Source: an uncultured Spirochaetaceae bacterium
Lineage (GTDB): Bacteria > Spirochaetota > Spirochaetia > Treponematales > Treponemataceae
Direction: 5' to 3'
Length of the DNA stretch: 5,535 bases
NCBI GenBank assembly: GCA_902797925.1
Contig: CADBUT010000215.1
Location: 1-5,535 of the forward strand
The position numbers and the translations under genes are program-made. Shown here in pieces: positions 1 to 5,272 of the stretch; the first letter of the stretch is position 1; the number at the start of each line of letters is the position of its first letter. Below the pieces are notes generated by a model. It had not been told where the DNA came from and made no database searches. It worked only from the letters and a program-made list of their open reading frames with translations.

Positions 1-1
1 C

Positions 2-2053
2 GCGCCGTTCAACTGGAGCGACATAAGCCCTACGATTTTTGGCGCGGTCTTTGAAAGCACGTTGAACCCTGAAACACGGCGCAAGGGCGGAATGCACTAC
101 ACGAGCATTCAGAACATTCATAAAGTAATTGACCCGCTTTTCATGGACGACCTGAACGCTGAATTCGACTCAATCTGTGCAACCAAAATTGCAAAGCAAA
201 AGACCGAAAAGCTGCACGATTTTCAGGCAAAGCTCGGCTCGCTCAAATTCCTTGACCCTGCCTGCGGTTCGGGCAACTTTCTTACAGAGACTTACATTTC
301 GCTCCGCCGTCTTGAAAACAAGGTTGTGTCAATTTTAAATAAGGGCGAAACGGTTCTTGGCTTTGATGAGTTCATCAAAGTTCATATAAATCAGTTCTAC
401 GGTATCGAAATTAACGACTTTGCGGTTACAGTTGCAAAGACTGCACTCTGGATTGCGGAAAGTCAAATGGCCGCCGAAACAGAAGCGATTATAAGCCAGA
501 CAATTGACTTCTTGCCGTTAAAGACAGGCGCAAATATTATTGAAGGCAACGCACTGCGCATAGACTGGGGCACTCTTGCCGAAGAAGAGCAGACGGGCTT
601 CTTGTTCACAGACAAACTGAATGTCTACAAGATTGATTCTGATTTGAGCAATTTAGAAGTGCATGAGCTGGATGTTGAATACGGCAAGCATTATAAAGAG
701 CTGAATGTCGTCACAAAGGAAGTGAAATAAAAAGAACTTCCGAAAACAAAAAGAGAAGCTGTTGTTTATGACTACATCATTGGAAATCCGCCGTTTGTGG
801 GTTACGCATTCCAATCAGAACGACAGAAAGAAGATTTGAAGATTGTAGCAAGCAATATGAGTAAAAATATCGATTATGTTGTTGGATGGTATGTAAAAGC
901 AGGCCAGTTTATAAAAGGCACACAAACGAAATGTGCATTTGTTTCAACAAATTCAATCACACAGGGCGAACAAGTTGCTGAAGTTTGGAAACCGCTTTTT
1001 GAGAAATACAACATCCAATTTGATTTTGCATACAGAACATTTATTTGGGATTCTGAAAGTGCTCAAAAAGCTCATGTTCATTGTGTAATTTTAGGATTCA
1101 GCGACAAGAACAGCACTCAAAGAATGAAATTTATCATTGATGAAAACGGAATTAAACAAATTGTGAATAATATAAATCCATATTTGATTGAAGCACCGGT
1201 TCTATTTATTGAAAAAAGAAAAAATCCGTTATGCAATGTTTCAAAAATAAATAAAGGCAGTCAGCCCACTGACGGAGGAAATCTCATCATAAATTCAGAG
1301 GACTATGCCGACTTTATCAAGAAAGAACCGTCAGCTAAGAAGTTTATACATGAATTCTTAGGTGCAGAAGAATTCATAAATAACAAAAAAAGATATTGTC
1401 TGTGGCTTGTGAATGCAAGTCCTACGGAAATACGGAAAATGCCGCTTGTTATGAAACGTGTGGAAGCTGTAAAAGAGATGCGCCTTGCAAGTTCAAAAGA
1501 AGCTACGAAGAACTGGGCAGCGTATCCGTATTTATTTACAGAGAACCGCCAGCCGGACAGCGGCAGTTATCTTTTGATTCCTCGTGTTTCATCTGAAAGA
1601 CGCAGATACATTCCAATCGGTTATATTTCATCAGATGTAATTGCAAGTGATGCAGTTCAACTCGTACCAAATGCCAGCTTGTATGAATTCGGTGTTCTTA
1701 CAAGTTCTGTCCACATGGCATGGATGCGTGCTGTGGCTGGCCGTCTGAAAAGCGATTACCGCTACAGCAATGATATTGTCTACAACAACTTTCCATGGTG
1801 TAACCCCACGGACGAGCAGAAAGCCAAAATCGAACAGACCGCGCAGGCAATTCTTGACGCGCGTGCAAAATACCCAGATTCATCGCTTGCAGATTTGTAC
1901 GACGAAACGCTCATGCCGCCAGACTTGCGCAAAGCTCACCAAGAAAACGATAAAGCAGTTATGTCTGCTTATGGCTTCAAACCAAGCATGAGCGAATCAG
2001 AGATTGTTGCCGAGCTGTTCAAGCTTTATGAGAAGTTAGTGCAAGAAATATGA
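2..2053 (+). pseudogene. MmeI-like type IIG restriction-modification DNA methyltransferase, 5'-truncated by window and interrupted by an in-frame stop
   Basis: Class I SAM-dependent DNA adenine methyltransferase of the MmeI family, in which nuclease, methyltransferase and target recognition share one chain. The frame is open from base 2, so TTG at 62 is not a real start. Members are usually about 900 aa; 682 codons remain here, so the nuclease end lies outside. Visible in order: FNWSDISPTIFGAVFE (nt 8-55), GGMHYTS (86-106), SAM motif I DPACGSGNF (254-280), FYGIEIN (395-415), motif IV IGNPPFVG (779-802), FVSTNSITQGEQ, FAYRTFIWDSESAQKAHVH, target-recognition start GSQPTDGG (1256-1279), FINNKKRYCLWLV, RVSSERRRYIPIG, GRLKSDYRYS, NNFPW (1784-1798) and the C-terminal LADLYDETLMPPDLRKAH. 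TAA at 728-730 separates motif I from motif IV; the same frame then runs open to TGA 2051-2053. No in-frame start precedes NPPF after the stop, so the downstream piece cannot make a complete enzyme. Its 3' end overlaps the XRE gene by 4 bp. Confidence 0.9.
728..730 (+). other. In-frame TAA stop inside the methyltransferase gene
   Basis: The reading frame is continuous on both sides (VVTKEVK, stop, KELPKTKREAVVYDYIIGNPPF), so this is a nonsense change rather than a frameshift. One substitution (for example from AAA, CAA or GAA) would explain it. TAA followed by A is normally an efficient stop, and no recoding signal is evident. A sequencing error is possible because the site lies in an A-rich stretch. 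Confidence 0.85.
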
Positions 2054-2355
2054 AAGACGCAATAAAAATGATGGAAAATAACATGTCCGCAGAAGCTGTA
2101 AGACGCGCTCACATTAAAGCCGAACAGGATATAATGACTATCCGCCTTGCCCAGCTTCGCGAAGAGCAGAACATAAAGCAGTCTGAAATGGCGAATTTTA
2201 CGCAATCATCTGTTTCCAAAATTGAAAAACACAAAGATATGAAAATCTCAACATTAATAGATTATCTTGACAGTCTTGGAATGGGTTTGGAGATTATCAC
2301 TTATCCTAAAACAGCAACTTCAAATATACAAGAGAAAGTGTTATTAAAAATATAG
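2050..2355 (+). CDS. XRE-family helix-turn-helix protein, antitoxin-like (HigA type)
   Basis: A 101-aa DNA-binding protein. Residues 31-70 form the Cro/C1-type HTH: IRLAQLREEQNIKQSEMANF, then the recognition helix QSSVSKIEK (52-60), then MKISTLIDYLDSLGMGLEI. The preceding MSAEAVRRAHIKAEQDIM and the ending GLEIITYPK are typical of small antitoxin-like XRE proteins that follow RelE/HigB-type toxins. No toxin gene is present; the methyltransferase reading frame sits directly upstream. ATG 2050 overlaps the methyltransferase TGA (ATGA), and no clear Shine-Dalgarno precedes it, which suggests translational coupling. ATG codons at 2068, 2071 and 2083 are alternative starts. The tail after about residue 88 (TATSNIQEKVLLKI) may not belong to the conserved fold. 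Alternative role: a controller-type repressor of the restriction-modification gene. The HTH assignment is firm; the antitoxin role is inferred. Confidence 0.85.
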   Translation: MKDAIKMMENNMSAEAVRRAHIKAEQDIMTIRLAQLREEQNIKQSEMANFTQSSVSKIEKHKDMKISTLIDYLDSLGMGLEIITYPKTATSNIQEKVLLKI

Positions 2356-2356
2356 T

Positions 2357-2377
2357 TCTTTCAGCTTGTCTGAAAGA
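2357..2377 (+). terminator. Terminator-like hairpin after the XRE gene
   Basis: Just after the TAG stop (2353-2355), TCTTTCAG (2357-2364) and CTGAAAGA (2370-2377) form a perfect 8-bp stem with loop CTTGT. The following TTCTAATAAGTTT is only weakly U-rich, so termination strength is uncertain. The right part of the hairpin overlaps the first unit of the 22-bp repeat array. Confidence 0.45.
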
Positions 2378-2627
2378 TTCTAATAAGTTTATAAGATTAT
2401 CTTTATAACTTGTTAGAATAATTCAGACAGCTTATTAGAATAATTCTAATAGCTTATTAGAATAATCCTGTAAGCATATTAGCATAATCTTATAAAGCTG
2501 TCCGAAGAATCTTGCAAGCTTTGCAGCATTATCCTGAAAGGCTTGCAGCATTTTCTTATAAGCTTATCTAGAAGATTTTGACAAGCTGTTAAGAAGATGT
2601 TTATAAGCTATAAAGATTATGTTCTAA
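2363..2627. repeat. Degenerate 22-bp tandem array, left half (about 12 units)
   Basis: Reading by eye, units begin at 2363, 2386, 2408, 2429, 2451, 2473, 2496, 2517, 2539, 2561, 2584 and 2606, each 21-23 bp long. Most start AGCTT or AGCTG, carry AGAATAATC, AGCATTATC or AGAAGAT in the middle, and end TTATA or similar. The two at 2429 and 2451 are the closest pair (AGCTTATTAGAATAAT shared). The left end is also dyadic: ATTAGAAT (2434-2441) and ATTCTAAT (2443-2450) are a perfect inverted repeat around one base. Units are too diverged, and lack alternating spacers, to be CRISPR. The function is unknown; a phased protein-binding array is one possibility. Confidence 0.75.
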
Positions 2628-2848
2628 ACGGTCTGACAAGATTTTATCCGGATTTGTGTCTGATTTTATCCGAGTTTTGTAGCAATTTTATCCCGATTTA
2701 TTCGCCTTTTTTAAAATTTCATACGGATAAAATAGATACGTTTATCCAGACGGACGAATTTGTTTATCCAGATAAACCCTATATGTTTATCTGGATAAAC
2801 AGAACACCTTTATCCGTATAAAACTTCATAAACATACGGATAAAATTT
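2628..2848. repeat. Degenerate 22-bp tandem array, right half with TTTATCC cores
   Basis: The 22-bp period continues from the left half but the unit changes to one carrying TTATCC. TTATCC starts at 2644, 2666 and 2688 (exactly 22 bp apart), then 2742 and 2764 (22 bp), TTATCT at 2787 (23 bp) and TTATCC at 2810 (23 bp). Inverted GGATAA copies lie at 2725, 2793 and 2838. The unit at 2628 joins the two halves: it has CAAGATTTTATCC, close to the AGAAGATT..TTATA part of left-half units. The cores differ from the DnaA box TTATCCACA. No gene is supported in this stretch; an open frame across it simply translates the repeats. Confidence 0.75.
2762..2800. repeat. Perfect 16-bp inverted repeat (long hairpin) inside the array
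   Basis: GTTTATCCAGATAAAC (2762-2777) and GTTTATCTGGATAAAC (2785-2800) are exact reverse complements separated by CCTATAT. Each arm is itself nearly palindromic, so several folds are possible. An outer pair, ATACGGATAAA (2721-2731) and TTTATCCGTAT (2809-2819), encloses it. Neither strand has a U-tract directly after the stem, so it is not an obvious terminator. The arms coincide with two consecutive 22/23-bp units. Confidence 0.85.
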
Positions 2849-2886
2849 TTGCTGCATCAAGTAAAAGCTAAAAAGTAAAGATTCCG

Positions 2887-2934
2887 AATGCTACGCCATT
2901 ACATGAACTTGTTAAGGCTCCATTCAATAGCATT
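2887..2934 (-). terminator. Weak terminator candidate at the end of the leftward operon
   Basis: AATGCTA (2887-2893) and TAGCATT (2928-2934) are inverted repeats flanking about 34 nt. Read leftward, the pair begins at the stop of the 33-aa gene and is followed about 13 nt later by a T-rich stretch (ACTTTTTAGC). The long loop and the gap before the T-run make this a weak candidate; it may be chance. Confidence 0.2.
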
Positions 2935-3034
2935 ACCATTTAAGAATTCTTGTTACAAAATCAAGAATACTAACTGCAAGAACAGCGAGCAAAATCCATT
3001 CTGTTCTAGTCATTTTTTCCTTTTCCTTTTTCAT
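2933..3034 (-). CDS. Small hydrophobic protein, 33 aa, possible single-pass membrane peptide
   Basis: Reading leftward from ATG (3034-3032) to TAA (2935-2933) gives 33 residues. A strongly basic start (MKKEKEKMTRTE) precedes a hydrophobic stretch WILLAVLAVSIL (13-24), then DFVTRILKW. This is the layout of a short membrane-inserted peptide with the N-terminus likely inside. AAGGAG (complement of 3041-3046) lies exactly 6 nt before the ATG, as good a ribosome site as any in the window. An in-frame ATG at 3052-3050 would give 39 aa but puts this site inside the gene, so the shorter start is preferred. The gene starts 36 nt after the stop of the 126-aa gene, so it is probably the last member of the leftward operon. 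I do not recognise the family. It could be a small membrane protein, a type I toxin-like peptide, or a chance frame; the ribosome site argues against chance. Confidence 0.55.
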   Translation of the reverse strand: MKKEKEKMTRTEWILLAVLAVSILDFVTRILKW

Positions 3035-3070
3035 TTTACGCTCCTTAAACATTAAGTTGTATTTTTTATT

Positions 3071-3451
3071 TCACGCTTCAACCAACGCAAATATTTTCTT
3101 GCAAAAGGTGAGCAGCTTTGCTGTTTCTGGGGCTTGTGCATTTTCATCCGGGCACTGCACTTCAACTTTAAGCACGGTTGAGCCGCTTTGAATTGCAAAG
3201 CGAAGCGTCCAACCATCTAAGAAGAGCCTGCCATTGTTTTCTGCAAAAACCTTTTCAAAGCTCAATGCTTCTATTTCATCACATAGCTTTTTATAATCTA
3301 GAATAGAAATCTTTTTCCGCAGATATTTCGCATTATAACATTCCAGAATACGCTCCACGTTATACGTTGCAATCGCATTCTTATCATTCGGCTTTACAGA
3401 AACCGAAATAATCTCTTCGTCTGTTTCCTTTTCGATTACAAACTCAAGCAT
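3071..3451 (-). CDS. Hypothetical protein, 126 aa
   Basis: An unrecognised soluble protein. The N-terminal part (MLEFVIEKETDEEIISVSVK) is acidic and strand-like, residues 30-70 look mainly helical, and residues 75-100 (GRLFLDGWTLRFAIQSG, then TVLKVEVQCPDE) look like a beta-hairpin ending at Cys100. A final helix follows (ETAKLLTFCKKIFALVEA). No signal peptide, membrane segment or catalytic motif is visible. The start is supported by AAAAGGAG (complement of 3458-3465), 6 nt before the ATG. It begins 24 nt after the stop of the 303-aa EVE-like gene, so co-transcription is very likely and a linked role is inferred. Its size and composition would suit an immunity-type or partner protein, but this is a guess. 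Confidence 0.85.
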   Translation of the reverse strand: MLEFVIEKETDEEIISVSVKPNDKNAIATYNVERILECYNAKYLRKKISILDYKKLCDEIEALSFEKVFAENNGRLFLDGWTLRFAIQSGSTVLKVEVQCPDENAQAPETAKLLTFCKKIFALVEA

Positions 3452-3475
3452 TTGCTTCTCCTTTTAGGCTGAAAA

Positions 3476-4387
3476 CTATAGTTTTGCTTCAAATGAACGG
3501 TCTGCAGCCCAGTAGCTTACTTTAACTTTTGATTGATTCGCAGGAAGCATTTTTGTAACAACAGTATCATATTCAGAATCATTATCATAAGCGTTAAGAA
3601 CACACACTTTGTTTTCAAGGATAGATTTCAGTAATTCCAAAAATTCTGCATAAGATCCCTCCCTCATTTTAAAATATTTATACCATCCTGCAAAAGTAAG
3701 TGTAAATTCATAATCACTAAAAGTTATGCATATACTATTTCCTCTTGAATCAGAAGAATTTGACACTTCAATAGCAAATTTATATTCATCAAGAAGACAA
3801 TTCCAAAAAGTTTCATCATCTGTATACACAACTGGATTATAAGAGGCAAGCAAGGCAAGCAATTCTGCTTTCTTTGCTTCTGGGTCAATCGGTAAAAATC
3901 TGTTGTCATTTTTCAAGAAATCTGAAAAATTCGTTGATTCAAAACCGTATGTATTCTTCATAGCGGAATCGATTCTATCAATCAATTTTTCGCTGTCCTG
4001 CTCTGAAATCTTTTCACCGGAATGTCCACCATGCCATTTGATATTGGGAAATTTATTCTCAAAATACTTTGCATTAAAAGATCTTTTTTCGCTCAAATCA
4101 CAAGCGTAGAAAATCTGTATATCTGCATAATGAATCTTTGTACCGTCTTTCCGCCAACTATCACTTTCATATTCATTGGTAATAAATTTGCCAATCATTG
4201 CGATACCGTCATTATCAGTGCCAACCTGAAGAAGCACAAATGCATCGCCTGCATTAAGATTCTGCCACTCACGGACACTCCAATTGTAAAACACAGGTTC
4301 TCTTTTTATCCGTTCACAGTTTTCTTTATGGTCTTCCATCTTATAAGATGAAACCGCCGGATTCCAACGTAAAATAAATGTGTTCAT
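3476..4387 (-). CDS. EVE/PUA-like domain protein with an unrecognised C-terminal domain, 303 aa
   Basis: Residues 1-140 resemble EVE/PUA-like domains: MNTFILRWNP at the start, NWSVREWQNLNAGDAFVLLQ (35-54) with the Gly-Asp typical of the fold, GIAMIGKFI (61-69), and FPNIKWHGGHSGEKI (113-127) near the end. EVE domains are known to bind modified bases, including modified cytosines in DNA, and several occur in restriction-like proteins. Residues 165-303 form a second domain I do not recognise, with FWNCLLDEYKFAIEV, FTLTFAGWYKYF and YAEFLELLKSILENKVCVLNAY. No nuclease motif is evident. ATG at 4387-4385 is chosen because GGAGG (complement of 4393-4397) lies 5 nt upstream and homologous proteins of this kind start near MNTFILRWNP. 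Codons further upstream (ATG 4399, TTG 4402) overlap or precede that site. It is the second gene of the leftward operon, 77 nt after the SIMPL gene. The domain call is from recalled similarity, not a search. Confidence 0.85.
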   Translation of the reverse strand: MNTFILRWNPAVSSYKMEDHKENCERIKREPVFYNWSVREWQNLNAGDAFVLLQVGTDNDGIAMIGKFITNEYESDSWRKDGTKIHYADIQIFYACDLSEKRSFNAKYFENKFPNIKWHGGHSGEKISEQDSEKLIDRIDSAMKNTYGFESTNFSDFLKNDNRFLPIDPEAKKAELLALLASYNPVVYTDDETFWNCLLDEYKFAIEVSNSSDSRGNSICITFSDYEFTLTFAGWYKYFKMREGSYAEFLELLKSILENKVCVLNAYDNDSEYDTVVTKMLPANQSKVKVSYWAADRSFEAKL

Positions 4388-4419
4388 ATTTTCCTCCATC
4401 AAACAAAATCAATCAACTC

Positions 4420-4458
4420 ATTCCGCCGACTTGCGGTTTTTCACACAGGTGGCGGAAT
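4420..4458. repeat. Inverted repeat with alternative hairpins between the SIMPL and EVE-like genes
   Basis: ATTCCGCC (4420-4427) and GGCGGAAT (4451-4458) pair perfectly over 8 bp. A smaller hairpin, CCGC (4423-4426) with GCGG (4433-4436), uses the same left arm, so the two exclude each other. On the + strand each is followed by T-runs (4437-4441 and 4458-4462), as in an intrinsic terminator. On the - strand, where the genes lie, no T-run follows the stem. It could still stabilise mRNA ends or adjust expression between the two genes. Confidence 0.5.
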
Positions 4459-4464
4459 TTTTAC

Positions 4465-5133
4465 TTATTCTTCGATAGCCCAAACAAAGCAGGCTTCATC
4501 TGTAAGATTGATATCATCGGGGGTAAAATCAATAGCTGAACCACTTACAGCTCCACAGGCTACCATTGGTTTACAATCATATTCATATCTGGCAGAGGAG
4601 TTTATTATTATCTCGTCCCAGTTATATTGAATTGTAAGAAGCTGTCCCAGTTTTACGCCCATTGCCTCGCACAAGACGGAGGCCTTTGTCTTTGCATCTT
4701 TTGCCGCATTTGCAAGAAGAATATTTTTTGCGGACTCCTCATCCTTTACAGAAAAACTGACATCTAATTTTGGCTCAAAACCGATGCCACCAACAGCCGC
4801 AAACACAGAGCCAAGACGCTTTGAGTCAAAGTCAAAAGCGAGATTCATATTCGTGTAAAATCTATAGCCTTTAAACACTTTCACATACTCACCGTTTCCC
4901 TTTACGCTGTCATACTTTGGGCTAATTTGAATTGATGAAGTTTTCAATTCTGTCTTCTTAAAGCCCAGCTTTTTCACCGTTTCCTGCAATGCGGCGATGT
5001 GGCTTTCAAAGTCTTCGTGGCCCTTTTGGTAGCCCTTGTTCAACTCGTCCAAGGTAAATGTCACCGTCACAAAATCAACCGGCACATGGTAAGTTCCAAC
5101 GCCCTTAACTGTAATTTCACGATTTCTTTCCAT
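4465..5133 (-). CDS. SIMPL-domain (DUF541/YggE-like) protein, 222 aa
   Basis: The opening REITVKGVGTYHVPVDFVTVTFTL is the characteristic SIMPL start, a 'G-G' strand followed by the D.V.V.F pattern. The helix AALQETVKKLGFKKTELKTS, then SIQISPKYD, the strand region YRFYTNMNLAFDFD, the IGFEPKLDVSFSVKD motif and the ANAAKDAKTKASVLCEAMGVKLGQ helix follow in the usual order. Length is normal for the family. SIMPL proteins are commonly exported, but here no signal peptide is seen, so a cytoplasmic location is likely; their biochemical role is poorly defined. The start is supported by GGAGG, 6 nt before the ATG at 5133-5131. It is the first gene of the leftward operon, behind a TATAAT at 5180-5175. 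The TAA stop is 77 nt before the EVE-like gene. Confidence 0.93.
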   Translation of the reverse strand: MERNREITVKGVGTYHVPVDFVTVTFTLDELNKGYQKGHEDFESHIAALQETVKKLGFKKTELKTSSIQISPKYDSVKGNGEYVKVFKGYRFYTNMNLAFDFDSKRLGSVFAAVGGIGFEPKLDVSFSVKDEESAKNILLANAAKDAKTKASVLCEAMGVKLGQLLTIQYNWDEIIINSSARYEYDCKPMVACGAVSGSAIDFTPDDINLTDEACFVWAIEE

Positions 5134-5174
5134 AATTTCCTCCGCTAAATGCTTTTCTTTGTGAATCTATGACA

Positions 5175-5180
5175 ATTATA
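5175..5180 (-). promoter_or_regulatory. -10 box of the leftward operon promoter
   Basis: The complement of 5175-5180 reads TATAAT, about 41 nt upstream of the SIMPL start. The -35 is weak: no TTGACA-like hexamer lies at 16-18 bp. The GACA/TGTC dyad at 5182-5194 sits immediately upstream of this box, where a bound regulator would affect the polymerase. Confidence 0.5.
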
Positions 5181-5181
5181 A

Positions 5182-5194
5182 GACAGGGGGTGTC
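5182..5194. promoter_or_regulatory. Small dyad, possible operator between divergent promoters
   Basis: GACA (5182-5185) and TGTC (5191-5194) flank GGGGG in an otherwise AT-rich spacer. It lies just behind the leftward -10 box and about 34 bp before the rightward one, so it could serve a divergently acting regulator. It is short, so its significance is modest. Confidence 0.25.
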
Positions 5195-5224
5195 GCAAGA
5201 ATTAAAGCACCCTCAGAAAAAATG

Positions 5225-5233
5225 TGATATAAT
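5225..5233 (+). promoter_or_regulatory. Extended -10 promoter of the HTH/WYL-like gene
   Basis: TGATATAAT (5225-5233) is a perfect extended -10 element (TGnTATAAT). No good -35 is present 16-18 bp upstream, which is acceptable for an extended -10. Transcription would begin near 5240, giving a leader of about 33 nt before the ATG. Confidence 0.6.
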
Positions 5234-5272
5234 TATGAAAATTTTAGGAAAATCTTTTTCAAGGAGTTTTTC

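Noticed and set aside
62..730. TTG at 62 as the start of a 222-aa protein
   Set aside because: The frame is open upstream to the window edge with conserved family residues (FNWSDISPTIFGAVFE), so the gene begins outside the window.
1396..1991. Open frames on both strands inside the methyltransferase C-terminal half
   Set aside because: They are out-of-frame shadows of the strongly conserved methyltransferase sequence and lack ribosome sites.
2597..2821. A 74-codon open frame on the + strand
   Set aside because: It lies entirely in the 22-bp repeat array, its translation echoes the repeats, and no ribosome site precedes it.
2363..2848. CRISPR array
   Set aside because: Units are contiguous, degenerate and 22 bp long with no alternating unique spacers, and no cas genes are present.
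2640..2850. Replication origin with DnaA boxes
   Set aside because: The TTATCC cores are followed by G, A or C but not by the ACA of a DnaA box, and no origin-associated gene is nearby.
3724..4351. Open frames on both strands across the EVE-like gene
   Set aside because: They overlap a better supported gene in another frame and show no ribosome site or recognisable domain.
4388..4402. Upstream TTG/ATG starts of the EVE-like gene
   Set aside because: They overlap or precede the GGAGG that serves ATG 4387, and the conserved part begins at MNTFILRW.
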